In this document: positions 1 to 7,400 of the stretch, in pieces
How positions within the stretch are numbered: position 1 is the stretch's first letter
How the letters are laid out: each line of letters begins with the position of its first letter
Assembly (NCBI RefSeq): GCF_031583025.1
Contig: NZ_CP134062.1
Location: forward strand, 4,526,001 to 4,590,000
DNA from: Mycobacterium sp. Z3061
Lineage (GTDB): Bacteria > Actinomycetota > Actinomycetes > Mycobacteriales > Mycobacteriaceae
Length of the DNA stretch: 64,000 nucleotides
Reading direction: 5' to 3'
The notes under the pieces: model-generated
Databases searched by the model: none
Told to the model about the DNA's origin: nothing
The model's input: only the letters and a program-made list of their open reading frames with translations
Made by a program: the position numbers and the translations under genes

Positions 1-1146
1 GAGTTTGGTCTTCGGGCCGAGCAGGTCTTCGAATTCCGACAGCAGCAGGTTGCCGGCGTCGTCCACCGGCGCCACCTTGAGGACCGCGCCGGTCTGCTGC
101 GAAACCAGTTGCCAGGGAACGATGTTGGCGTGGTGCTCCAGATGGGTGATGACGATCTCGTCGCCCGGCTTCAGGTGCTTGCCGCCCCAGGCATAGGCGA
201 CCAGATTGATCGCCTCGGTGGTGCCGCGCACGAAGATGTTCTGCTCGGACTTCGGCGCACCGATGAACCGCCGTACCGTGTCGCGGGCTTCTTCGTAGGC
301 GTCGGTGGCCCGCGCGGCCAGCTCGTGCGCGGCGCGGTGGATGTTGGAGTTCTCGTGAGTGTAGAAGTACGACAGCCGGTCGATGACCGCTTGCGGCTTC
401 TGGGTGGTGGCGGCGTTGTCGAACCAGATCAGCGGCTTGCCGTTGACCGTCTCCCGCAGGATCGGGAAGTCGGCCCGCACCGCATTGACATCAAACACCT
501 CGTGCTCGTCCGGCAACTGCGGCACCGGCTCGGAGACGGTGAGGAACTGATAGTTCGCCTCGTCGCCCACCGGCTCGGCGGCGGGCACATCGGACCAGCC
601 CAGATCGGCGACCGACGGCGCCTCCCGCGGCCACCCCGGTGCCGAACCCCGCGGCGCGGGCGGGGCGGCGGGCGGCCCGCCGGCCAGCACCCCGGGGACG
701 GTCGGCACGAGGCCCGAGGTCGGCACGGCGAAGACGCTGAGATCACTGGGCAGGAAGGGGTCCGCCACCGACGCGGCGGCTTGTGCCGCCGACGGTACGG
801 CGGTGGTGTCCGGAACGTTCCCGCGGGGCGCAACCGGCACCGTCTCCGGCGGGAGGGGTTCCGGGCCGGGCGACGTCGGCGCCGGGAGATAGATGTTGGA
901 GACGCCGATGAACGGAACGGGGTTCGGCAGCGCATCGGACGTCCCGAAAGCCGTCGCTCCCGCCGACGTGGCAGCTGTGGTATCCGGGACACTCCCGCGG
1001 GGAGCGACGGGCACCGACTGCGGCGGACTGTCCGGACCCGGCCGGATGCTGGCCGCGTACAGCTGGCTGGCCAGCGCCGCCAGCTCTGCGGCGCTGATCG
1101 GCAGGTCGCTTTCGGCGTCTACCGAGCGGTACTCACTTGTACTCAT
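1..1146 (-). CDS. Cysteine desulfurase (SufS-like), encapsulin cargo; C-terminus cut by window edge
   Basis: A PLP-dependent class V aminotransferase fold that would remove sulfur from cysteine. 382 codons are present and there is no stop before position 1, so the catalytic lysine and cysteine lie outside. The SufS-like domain begins near residue 223 ([35 protein letters not shown] at 334-341). Residues 1-220 are Pro/Ala-rich and low complexity, with two near-identical blocks, [15 protein letters not shown] (44-58) and [15 protein letters not shown] (102-116), and a weaker PAPRGSAPG (163-171). Such extensions load desulfurases into family 2A encapsulins. The ATG overlaps the end of the encapsulin gene by 14 bases, so the two are probably translationally coupled. 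The function of the repeats is inferred. Confidence 0.9.
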   Translation of the reverse strand, partial: MSTSEYRSVDAESDLPISAAELAALASQLYAASIRPGPDSPPQSVPVAPRGSVPDTTAATSAGATAFGTSDALPNPVPFIGVSNIYLPAPTSPGPEPLPPETVPVAPRGNVPDTTAVPSAAQAAASVADPFLPSDLSVFAVPTSGLVPTVPGVLAGGPPAAPPAPRGSAPGWPREAPSVADLGWSDVPAAEPVGDEANYQFLTVSEPVPQLPDEHEVFDVNAVRADFPILRETVNGKPLIWFDNAATTQKPQAVIDRLSYFYTHENSNIHRAAHELAARATDAYEEARDTVRRFIGAPKSEQNIFVRGTTEAINLVAYAWGGKHLKPGDEIVITHLEHHANIVPWQLVSQQTGAVLKVAPVDDAGNLLLSEFEDLLGPKTKL

Positions 1147-2068
1147 GGAACTGGTCCACCGCGACGTCGTCGAGCACAGCGAGAGCATCGTCGGTGAGCA
1201 CGGCCAAGGACGTGTACAGCGTGACCAGGTAGGTCGCGATGGCCGACTTGTTGATACCGGTGAACCGCACCGAAAGTCCCGGGGCCTGCTCACCGACCAG
1301 GCCCGGCTGGAACAGACCCACGACGCCCTGGCGCTCCTCACCGGTGCGCACCAGGATGATCTTGGTCTTGCCGTCCTCGACGGGCACCTTGTCGGAAGGG
1401 ATGATCGGGATGCCACGCCAGGTGATGAACTGGGCGCCGAACAGACTCACGACAACCGGGGGCACGCCGCGGTAGGTGGCTTCGCGGCCGAACGCGGCGA
1501 CGCCCAGCGGGTGAGTCAGAAAGAAACTTGGCGTCTTCCACACCTTGGTGATCAGAGCGTCCAGGTCATCGGGGGTCGGCGCACCGACCAGCGTCTGAAT
1601 GGTCTGCTCCGGCGTCGCCTGCGCCAACAGCCCGTACTCGGGGCTGTTGACCAGCTCGAACTCCTGGCGCTCCTTGATGGTCTCGATGGTCAGCCGCAGC
1701 TGCTGAGCGATCTGGTCGTGCGGGCTGGAATAGAGGTCGGAGACCCGGGTGTGGATGTCGAGCAGCGTGGAAATGGTCCGCAGCGTGTACTCGCGCGGGC
1801 TGGTCTCGTAGTCGACGTACGTCTCGGGCAACGGCTCGTCGACGCTGGCGCCGGCCTCGGCCTTGACGGCGACCTGATCGGGGTTGATGACGCGGTTGAC
1901 CCGGTAGATTCCGGCTTCCACCGGCACCCAGCTCAGCAGGTGCAACAGCCAGCGCGGCGTGATGGTGGAGAGCTGCGGGACGGTCTTGGTGGCGTTGGCG
2001 AGCTGGCGGGCCGCGAGGTCACCAAGCGCTTGAGACTCGTTCTGCGGCCCCTGAGCTGAAGAAGTCAT
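1133..2068 (-). CDS. Family 2A encapsulin shell protein (major membrane protein I / SrpI type)
   Basis: This 311-residue protein matches the mycobacterial major membrane protein I family (M. leprae MMP-I is about this length), now recognised as HK97-fold encapsulin nanocompartment shells. Recognisable stretches include [61 protein letters not shown] and [15 protein letters not shown] chose the ATG at 2068 because GGAAAGGACG sits just upstream and the resulting N-terminus MTSSAQ fits the family; the longer frame from 2143 has no support. It is transcribed ahead of the desulfurase and overlaps it. It is divergent from the cysteine leader and biosynthesis operon, which places the shell, its cargo and cysteine synthesis in one locus. 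Confidence 0.92.
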   Translation of the reverse strand: MTSSAQGPQNESQALGDLAARQLANATKTVPQLSTITPRWLLHLLSWVPVEAGIYRVNRVINPDQVAVKAEAGASVDEPLPETYVDYETSPREYTLRTISTLLDIHTRVSDLYSSPHDQIAQQLRLTIETIKERQEFELVNSPEYGLLAQATPEQTIQTLVGAPTPDDLDALITKVWKTPSFFLTHPLGVAAFGREATYRGVPPVVVSLFGAQFITWRGIPIIPSDKVPVEDGKTKIILVRTGEERQGVVGLFQPGLVGEQAPGLSVRFTGINKSAIATYLVTLYTSLAVLTDDALAVLDDVAVDQFHEYK

Positions 2069-2165
2069 GGTCGTCCTTTCCGTCTGTGGTCGGACACGCG
2101 CCGAGTGCAAGGCCTCTAAAACAGAGAAGCCATCATGCCGCACCAGTTGCGCGAATGCGCGCCGA

Positions 2166-2177
2166 GCCTACGTAGGC
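2166..2177. promoter_or_regulatory. 12-bp perfect palindrome in divergent encapsulin/cys intergenic region
   Basis: GCCTACGTAGGC is self-complementary and lies about 100 bases upstream of the encapsulin start and 78 bases upstream of the leader peptide start. A second short palindrome, GTGCGCAC, follows at 2180-2187. The position suits an operator shared by both divergent units, but no regulator is recognised from the sequence. Confidence 0.4.
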
Positions 2178-2241
2178 GCGTGCGCACCCGCCAAGGGTTA
2201 AAAACGCGACTGAGCCGAACCACGACATTTCGCGCATGCTT

Positions 2242-2247
2242 TATAAT
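2242..2247 (+). promoter_or_regulatory. -10 element for leaderless cysteine leader transcript
   Basis: A perfect TATAAT is followed after 7 bases by the ATG at 2255. That spacing puts the transcription start at the A of the ATG, which is the pattern of leaderless mycobacterial mRNAs. No convincing -35 element is seen. Confidence 0.75.
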
Positions 2248-2254
2248 GGACCCC

Positions 2255-2332
2255 ATGCAACAGGCCGTCCAGCTGCGTTTTGTCCGCACGCGCTGTTCCG
2301 CCATGAACTGTTGTTGTTGTTGTTCCTGTTGA
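2255..2332 (+). CDS. Poly-cysteine leader peptide (cysteine-responsive attenuator)
   Basis: A 25-codon ORF whose peptide ends MNCCCCCSC: five consecutive TGT codons, then Ser, Cys and stop, with a further Cys at residue 14. It starts directly at a predicted transcription start and has no Shine-Dalgarno. Polycysteine leader peptides that sense charged tRNA-Cys are known in mycobacteria upstream of sulfur genes. Here the downstream genes are a thioester-domain-like protein, cysK1 and cysE. The peptide itself probably has no function; ribosome stalling at the Cys run would change the folding of the following RNA (see 2323-2413). Confidence 0.85.
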   Translation: MQQAVQLRFVRTRCSAMNCCCCCSC

Positions 2333-2413
2333 TTCCTGACGAAATCTGACCGTCCAGAAATCACCGCGCTCCGCCGTAATTCGGTGATGTCGCGCGCTAT
2401 CTGCCCTCAGGAA
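2323..2413 (+). promoter_or_regulatory. Candidate SD-sequestering attenuator between leader and downstream gene
   Basis: TTCCTGA at 2333-2339, just after the leader stop, is perfectly complementary to TCAGGAA at 2407-2413, which contains the Shine-Dalgarno of the next gene (ATG 2426). A second TTCCTG lies inside the leader at 2323-2328. Between them an independent hairpin has arms ATCACCG (2360-2366) and CGGTGAT (2382-2388). A ribosome stalled on the TGT run would cover the anti-SD copies and free the SD; normal termination would let the SD be hidden. The complementarity is seen; the mechanism is inferred. Confidence 0.6.
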
Positions 2414-2425
2414 GAGCAACCATCT

Positions 2426-3709
2426 ATGACTGTTTTGTCGATACCCACTCGTACTTCGGCGCCGGTGGCGACCCGCAAACGTGTGCGGGTACGCCCGGCG
2501 GCCGAGCCGCCACGCATGACCCGGTACCGCGGCGGCACCTATTCCCACACGGTCGACAAGATCGTTTTCACCGACGGCAGCACCGCCCGCACCGATCTGA
2601 TCAGGCTCAATCCCAACCTGCAGGCGTACTCCCTGGACTTTGCCGGCATAGCGCCGCACCACCCGTCGCCCTATCAGCTCGGTACCTGGTCGGCGCTGCC
2701 GCATCTACGCACCCGCGGCTGCGAGGCCGAGGTCGAATGGATATTGCGGCACTCCTTCCCGATGCGCTCCACCGTCGAGCTCAGCCGGCGGTTACGCGAG
2801 GCCGGTTACCCGCTCGGCGCGTCCAACATCAGCGAACACGAAGCCATCGCCGGTACCCAGGCCGCGATCTGGCACTTCACCAACGGCCTGGCCCTGGACA
2901 CCCGACCCCTGCACGCACCCATCGCGGTCCACCGCGGTCGCGGGGTGCTCACCTTCGAGTTTCAGGGACAACCGCAGCTCGGTGGCTTTTCGTTGTGGTC
3001 CTCATCAGAGGTCCCGTTCAGCGTCCGACTGCAGAAATCGGCAGACGGCGTGGCCTGGCAGGACGTGTCCGGTTCGCAGCTGGCCGTGGACGCCGGTAGG
3101 GGCCGCTACCAGCGCACCCTGGGTGTAGGCAGCACCTTGTCCAGTAGCAGCCACGGCCGCGGTAGCAGCGGCTACCGGTACTACCGATTCATCAGCTCTG
3201 AAGCTGCCGGCGCACCCGCGATCGACCATGTCGACTTCTGGCTCACCGGCACCGGGCACTACCGCAACAGCGACCGCACCGTGCACCTTTATAACTACCT
3301 GTTGGCAGGCGCGTACACGGCTTTGCGGGCGACCCGGGAACCGCTGATCGACACTGCCGCGGTGGTTGACCACGACCTCGTCGGCCCTTTCCGGGTCAGC
3401 GTCCCGCTGACGGTAAGCGCCACCGGCGAGCACGCGCTCGTCGACGCCGACGGAGCGTCGATCTCCGGGACGATCGAACCAGGGACCGACTTCTACCTAC
3501 GTTTCACTCCGGGTAGCCCGGGAATAAGACTGACGGCAACCACGTCCGATCTACTCAGTGGACGGGTCGTGACCGGGGTCGCGCTAGCTGGGCCATCCCA
3601 CCGTCTGACGCCGGTTGCCCTGACCACCCCCACACGCGTGACAATTGAGTTCGACATCACCTGGAATGCCGACCAGCCCTGCCCCGACGTCGTTGGAGAA
3701 TGTGGATGA
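2426..3709 (+). CDS. Thioester-domain (TQXA)-like protein in cysteine operon
   Basis: A 427-residue protein with TQAAIW at residues 144-149, the Gln-bearing signature of TQXA/thioester domains of Gram-positive surface adhesins. Upstream, QAYSLDF at 67-72 aligns by eye with the usual YC-x-D motif of the thioester Cys, but carries Ser at that site. The only cysteine before the TQ motif is Cys99. There is no N-terminal signal peptide, membrane segment or LPXTG tail, so export is not obvious. I chose ATG 2426 because AGGAAGAG lies 9 bases upstream; the in-frame ATG at 2384 falls inside a predicted hairpin. Its stop overlaps the cysK1 start (ATGA), which indicates coupling. Its role in this operon is unknown. 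Confidence 0.6.
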   Translation: MTVLSIPTRTSAPVATRKRVRVRPAAEPPRMTRYRGGTYSHTVDKIVFTDGSTARTDLIRLNPNLQAYSLDFAGIAPHHPSPYQLGTWSALPHLRTRGCEAEVEWILRHSFPMRSTVELSRRLREAGYPLGASNISEHEAIAGTQAAIWHFTNGLALDTRPLHAPIAVHRGRGVLTFEFQGQPQLGGFSLWSSSEVPFSVRLQKSADGVAWQDVSGSQLAVDAGRGRYQRTLGVGSTLSSSSHGRGSSGYRYYRFISSEAAGAPAIDHVDFWLTGTGHYRNSDRTVHLYNYLLAGAYTALRATREPLIDTAAVVDHDLVGPFRVSVPLTVSATGEHALVDADGASISGTIEPGTDFYLRFTPGSPGIRLTATTSDLLSGRVVTGVALAGPSHRLTPVALTTPTRVTIEFDITWNADQPCPDVVGECG

Positions 3710-4638
3710 CCATCGCGGAGAACATCACACAACTGATCGGCAACACCCCGCTGGTCCGATTGCGAAAAGTCACCGACGGCGCGGTGGCCGATGTGGTCGC
3801 CAAGCTCGAGTCGTTCAATCCCGGTGGCAGTGTGAAGGACCGCATCGGCGTGGCGATGATCGACGCCGCCGAGAAAGCGGGCCTGATCAAGCCCGACACC
3901 ATCATTGTTGAGCCCACCAGCGGAAACACCGGCATCGCGCTGGCCATGGTGGCCGCCGCGCGCGGCTACAAGTGCGTGCTGACCATGCCCGAGACGATGA
4001 GCACCGAGCGACGGATCCTGCTGCGTGCCTACGGTGCCGAGTTGGTGCTGACGCCAGGCTCCGAGGGGATGGCCGGGGCCATCGCCAAGGCCGAGGAGCT
4101 CGCCAAGAGCGACCAGCGCTACTTCATGCCGCAACAGTTCGAGAACCCGGCGAACCCGGCCGTCCACGCCGTCACCACGGCGGAGGAGATCTGGAAAGAC
4201 ACCGACGGCAAGATCGACATCTTCGTGGCGGGCGTCGGAACCGGCGGCACCATCACCGGCGTCGCGCAGACCATCAAGGAACGCAAGCCATCGGTGCAGT
4301 TCGTCGCCGTGGAACCGGCCGCGTCGCCGGTGTTGTCCGGCGGCCCGAAGGGGCCGCACCCGATTCAGGGCATCGGCGCCGGGTTCGTTCCGCCGGTGCT
4401 GGACATGGGGCTGGTCGACGAGGTCGTGACCGTCGAGAACGAGGACGCCCTGACCCTGGCCCGGCGGCTGGCCGCCGAGGAGGGACTATTGGTCGGCATC
4501 TCCTCGGGAGCGGCCGTGGCGGCCGCCCTGGAGGTGGCACGGCGGCCCGAGAACGCGGGCAAGCTCGTCGTCGTCGTCCTGCCCTCATCCGGCGAGCGCT
4601 ATCTCAGTACCGTCCTGTTCTCCGATCTGAGCGACTAA
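3706..4638 (+). CDS. cysK1: O-acetylserine sulfhydrylase (cysteine synthase A)
   Basis: PLP enzyme making cysteine from O-acetylserine and sulfide. 310 residues from ATG 3706, which overlaps the previous stop as ATGA and gives the family N-terminus [19 protein letters not shown]. Seen are the PLP lysine in GGSVKDRIG, the substrate loop TSGNTGIAL, the phosphate-binding GVGTGGT and the C-terminal SSGAAVAA. The in-frame ATG at 3700 is less likely. cysE follows after 2 bases, so synthase and acetyltransferase are co-translated, as expected for partners of the cysteine synthase complex. Expression is probably governed by the poly-Cys leader at 2255. Confidence 0.96.
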   Translation: MTIAENITQLIGNTPLVRLRKVTDGAVADVVAKLESFNPGGSVKDRIGVAMIDAAEKAGLIKPDTIIVEPTSGNTGIALAMVAAARGYKCVLTMPETMSTERRILLRAYGAELVLTPGSEGMAGAIAKAEELAKSDQRYFMPQQFENPANPAVHAVTTAEEIWKDTDGKIDIFVAGVGTGGTITGVAQTIKERKPSVQFVAVEPAASPVLSGGPKGPHPIQGIGAGFVPPVLDMGLVDEVVTVENEDALTLARRLAAEEGLLVGISSGAAVAAALEVARRPENAGKLVVVVLPSSGERYLSTVLFSDLSD

Positions 4639-4640
4639 CC

Positions 4641-5348
4641 ATGCTGGACGCGATACGGCGCGACATTCGAGTGGCCAGGGAGCGAGATCCGGCCGAGCCC
4701 ACGGCACTTGAGGTGATCTTCGCCTACCCCGGTGTGCACGCGGTATGGGGCCACCGGATCAATCACTGGCTGTGGCAGCGCGGCAGGCGGCTACTGGCGC
4801 GGACGTTGGCGGAGTTCACCCGGATCCTCACCGGCGTCGAGATCCACCCCGGGGCCACGCTGGGCCCGGGACTGTTCATCGACCACGCGACCGGCGTGGT
4901 GATCGGCGAAACCGCGGAGGTCGGCGAGGACGTCACCATCTTCCACGGCGTCACTCTCGGCGGCACCGGCCGCGATCGCGGCAAACGCCATCCCACCATC
5001 GGTGACCGGGTGACCATCGGTGCGGGAGCCAAGGTGCTCGGCGCGATCAAGATTGGTGATGACAGCCGGATCGGCGCGAACTCCGTCGTGGTCAAGGAGG
5101 TGCCGGCCAGCGCGGTGGTGGTCGGCGTTCCGGGACAGATCGTCAGCCGTCCGGGCCCGACCAGCGAGGACGAATCGAAGCTGCCGGACCTGGTGGGTGT
5201 CAGCCTGAAGTCGCTGCTCACCAGGGTGGCCCGGCTGGAGGGCAGCAAGTCCGGTGCGCCGAACGGCCAGCAGCCGGGCGCACCGACCGACCGTGTCATC
5301 CGTCCGCCGGAGGCGGGCGTCTGGTACGGCGAGGACTTCTCCATCTAG
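4641..5348 (+). CDS. cysE: Serine O-acetyltransferase
   Basis: Makes O-acetylserine, the acceptor used by the neighbouring CysK1. 235 residues with a short N-terminal helical region ([17 protein letters not shown]) and a left-handed beta-helix of hexapeptide repeats ([60 protein letters not shown]). The catalytic His of FIDHATG and the GGTG loop are present. The tail ends DFSI, and a terminal Ile is what docks CysE into CysK active sites. The Pro/Gly-rich segment before it (about 190-222) is a linker. Confidence 0.96.
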   Translation: MLDAIRRDIRVARERDPAEPTALEVIFAYPGVHAVWGHRINHWLWQRGRRLLARTLAEFTRILTGVEIHPGATLGPGLFIDHATGVVIGETAEVGEDVTIFHGVTLGGTGRDRGKRHPTIGDRVTIGAGAKVLGAIKIGDDSRIGANSVVVKEVPASAVVVGVPGQIVSRPGPTSEDESKLPDLVGVSLKSLLTRVARLEGSKSGAPNGQQPGAPTDRVIRPPEAGVWYGEDFSI

Positions 5349-5401
5349 GGCCGTCGGGTTCATCTAGGGAATATCAGGTTGAAAAAAGTGTTGGTGCGCT
5401 C

Positions 5402-5821
5402 GTGAGTTCTGTCGTCATCGCCGGATTGGCAATCGCTGCGGCCCTGGTTGCGGCCTGCCTGATCGGCTGCCTGGTGAACCAGCGCTCGGGTGTGCTGCGA
5501 GAGGCCAAAGACGGTGCCGAGCAGGACCATTCCGACCTTGGTCTGTCGGAGACGGGTCCGACGATCCTGCATTTCAGTGCCGACTGGTGCGGGCCCTGCG
5601 CCGCGGTACGACGTGTGGTCGACCAGGTGTGCGCCGAACTTCCCGACGTGACGCACGTCGAACTGGACATCGACGCGAACCCGGCCGCCGCCAAACGCCT
5701 GTCGGTGCTGTCGCTGCCCACCACGTTCATCTTTGACGCGCAAGGCCAGCAGCGCTACCGCACCGCCGGCGTCCCCAAAGCCGTCGACCTGCAGACGGCC
5801 CTGCAACCACTGAGGGTATGA
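5402..5821 (+). CDS. Membrane-anchored thioredoxin-like protein
   Basis: 139 residues from a GTG start (GTG AGT TCT). Residues 4-25 form one hydrophobic helix (VVIAGLAIAAALVAACLIGCLV), so the thioredoxin domain is tethered to the membrane. The active site is WCGPC in FSADWCGPCAAV, and the cis-Pro loop is LSLPTTFIF. It lies 53 bases after cysE and 22 bases before the DUF4395 gene, so it probably belongs to the sulfur operon and may handle persulfides or reduce a partner disulfide. That role is inferred from context. Confidence 0.85.
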   Translation: MSSVVIAGLAIAAALVAACLIGCLVNQRSGVLREAKDGAEQDHSDLGLSETGPTILHFSADWCGPCAAVRRVVDQVCAELPDVTHVELDIDANPAAAKRLSVLSLPTTFIFDAQGQQRYRTAGVPKAVDLQTALQPLRV

Positions 5822-5843
5822 GTTTCAGCGAAAGGAGCAGTTG

Positions 5844-6296
5844 ATGTCGTCCGATATCAGCCAAGTAGATGTCCGTGGTCCGCGTTTCGCGGCGTGGATC
5901 ACCACCACGGTGCTGGTGGTGACTCTTTTGGTATCGGTGGTCAGCTCCCGCGCCGCCGCGGTGATTCTGGCTGCGCAGGCCGTTGTCTTCGCGATCAGCG
6001 CCGTCCGCGGGCCGCGCAACAGCCCGTACGGGTTGTTGTTCGCCAAGCTGGTGGCACCGCGACTGAGTCCGGTCAGCGAACGTGAGCCGGTGGCGCCGCT
6101 GAAGTTCGCCCAGCTCGTCGGGCTGATCTTCGCGGTCATCGGGGTGTTCGGTTTCGCGGCCGGTTTGCAGCTGGTCGGCGTGGTGGCGACTGCCTTCGCC
6201 CTGTTCGCCGCGTTCCTCAACGCCGCCTTCGGCATCTGCCTGGGCTGCCAGATGTACCCGTTGGTCGCCCGATTCCGGCGTGCCCCCGCCGCGTAA
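5844..6296 (+). CDS. DUF4395 integral membrane protein with CxxC
   Basis: 150 residues, DUF4395 family. Hydrophobic segments lie near 18-34, 38-51, 86-104 and 106-128, with the conserved RGPRNSPYG loop between them and a C-terminal FGICLGCQMYPL that carries a CxxC. AAAGGAG at 5831-5837 supports ATG 5844 over the preceding TTG. DUF4395 proteins commonly sit beside thioredoxin or rhodanese genes in sulfur loci, and here it follows the membrane thioredoxin. The CLGC pair could be that protein's redox target (inference). Confidence 0.82.
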   Translation: MSSDISQVDVRGPRFAAWITTTVLVVTLLVSVVSSRAAAVILAAQAVVFAISAVRGPRNSPYGLLFAKLVAPRLSPVSEREPVAPLKFAQLVGLIFAVIGVFGFAAGLQLVGVVATAFALFAAFLNAAFGICLGCQMYPLVARFRRAPAA

Positions 6297-6321
6297 CAAC
6301 GCGAATCACTCGGTCGCGGAA

Positions 6322-6362
6322 CCACTTTGGCAAGGGAGAAACCTGTGGTGCGCCAAAGGTGG
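6322..6362. terminator. Weak inverted repeat after the sulfur operon
   Basis: CCACTTTGGC (6322-6331) pairs with GCCAAAGGTGG (6352-6362) with one bulged base. It lies 25 bases after the DUF4395 stop and has no T-run, so it is at best a non-canonical terminator or processing hairpin. Confidence 0.3.
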
Positions 6363-6392
6363 TCGATCGTGCTGACCCCGACCCGGATGGCC

Positions 6393-6449
6393 TATTGTGG
6401 GGTGATGCCGGGGGCCGATTTGTTGTGTTGTTGTCTGCCGATCACCTGA
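6393..6449 (+). CDS. Second short Cys-rich leaderless leader peptide, with -10 at 6393-6398
   Basis: TATTGT at 6393-6398 is followed after 6 bases by ATG at 6405, opening a 14-codon ORF MPGADLLCCCLPIT that ends at 6449. Three consecutive TGT codons and the leaderless arrangement repeat the design of the leader at 2255. The next gene is the ANTAR-domain gene at 6526, 76 bases on. Attenuation by cysteine supply is inferred; the ORF is short enough that chance cannot be excluded. Confidence 0.55.
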   Translation, partial: YCGVMPGADLLCCCLPIT

Positions 6450-6456
6450 CGCCAAT

Positions 6457-6499
6457 TCAGCGATTTTTCTAACACGTTGCAGCGCAACGTTTTCGCTGA
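6457..6499 (+). promoter_or_regulatory. Nested hairpin between leader and ANTAR gene
   Basis: Inner arms ACGTTGC (6474-6480) and GCAACGT (6484-6490) enclose a 3-base loop. Outer arms TCAGCGA (6457-6463) and TCGCTGA (6493-6499) are also perfect. The inner stem runs into TTTT at 6490-6493. It could be a weak terminator or the switch element of an attenuator controlling the ANTAR gene. Confidence 0.5.
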
Positions 6500-6525
6500 C
6501 TCCTCCAACGACAGGACGTCCAGAC

Positions 6526-6831
6526 ATGAGCGAGGCTCACAACGACGAAGGCCAGAGCACCCGGGCGATCGACATGGCCGTCGGGATCCTGGTCGGGTGG
6601 CGCCGCTGCAGCACCCAGACAGCGTTCCGCGAATTGCTGAGCGCCAGCGAACGACAACAGGTTCCACTGTTCGCCATGGCCGGAGCCCTGGTCAATCTGG
6701 CCGGCCGGCACGCCAACGCCCAGCCCGCCGGTGCGGCGGCAGAGCAGGGCGCCCAGCGCGAATGGGGTGAGGAATTCCTCACAGACGCCGCCGGAGCTTC
6801 CAAGCGGCGCCCGGTCAACAGATGGCTGTGA
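6526..6831 (+). CDS. ANTAR-domain-only putative RNA-binding antiterminator
   Basis: 101 residues. Residues 13-60 fit the three-helix ANTAR domain: AIDMAVGILVGWRRCSTQTA followed by FRELLSASERQQ and LFAMAGALVNLA. ANTAR domains bind paired stem-loops in nascent RNA and stop transcription termination, usually under control of an attached receiver or GAF domain. None is present here; the rest is a short Ala/Gln-rich tail. AGGACG at 6513-6518 is a plausible ribosome site. The Cys-type leader and hairpins upstream suggest it is itself controlled by attenuation. Confidence 0.75.
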   Translation: MSEAHNDEGQSTRAIDMAVGILVGWRRCSTQTAFRELLSASERQQVPLFAMAGALVNLAGRHANAQPAGAAAEQGAQREWGEEFLTDAAGASKRRPVNRWL

Positions 6832-6854
6832 AGACCGATCACGACGACCGTCGG

Positions 6855-6927
<73 letters not shown>

Positions 6928-7103
6928 CTATCAGTCCAGCGAACGCTGGTGCTGACCGCGGGACGACTCTAGCGTACTGGCCGCGCCCGCAGTCAACCGG
7001 CACCAGCTGACCCATGTCGGGGCAGCCGCAAGGATCGGGCACGCCACTTTCCGGACGGATAAGGCAGGATGGAACGAACGCACTTCTTCTCGGAGGGATC
7101 GCT

Positions 7104-7394
7104 TTGATCGGGTATGTCGCCGTGTTGGGCGTGGGCTACGTGCTGGGCACCAAGGCCGGACGCCGCCGTTACGAGCAGATCGCCGGCACCTACCGTGCGC
7201 TGACCGGCAGCCCCGTCGCCAGATCGATGATCGAGGGGGGCCGGCGCAAGATCGCCAACCGGATCTCCCCCGATACGGGCTTTGTGACGCTGACCGAGAT
7301 CGACAGCCAGACCTCCGTCATGGAGCACCGGCCAGGTGGCGACGAGGTGGACGACGTAGAGGTCGTCGCGCCGCGGGTGAACGCCGGGCGCTGA
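7104..7394 (+). CDS. Conserved mycobacterial small membrane protein (Rv2342-like)
   Basis: 96 residues from TTG 7104, chosen because GGAGG at 7092-7096 is well placed and the product begins with a hydrophobic helix, IGYVAVLGVGYVLG, followed by the basic KAGRRRYEQIAGTYRAL. A longer frame to 7014 has no ribosome site. The remainder is soluble and charged. It matches the small conserved protein next to dnaG in other mycobacteria. Function is unknown; one membrane anchor with the C-terminus inside is inferred from the positive charges. Confidence 0.7.
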   Translation: MIGYVAVLGVGYVLGTKAGRRRYEQIAGTYRALTGSPVARSMIEGGRRKIANRISPDTGFVTLTEIDSQTSVMEHRPGGDEVDDVEVVAPRVNAGR

Positions 7395-7400
7395 CCGCAC

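Noticed and set aside
109..1197. Long plus-strand Arg/Gly-rich frame at the window start
   Set aside because: It is antisense to the cysteine desulfurase, which has clear homology and codon bias on the minus strand.
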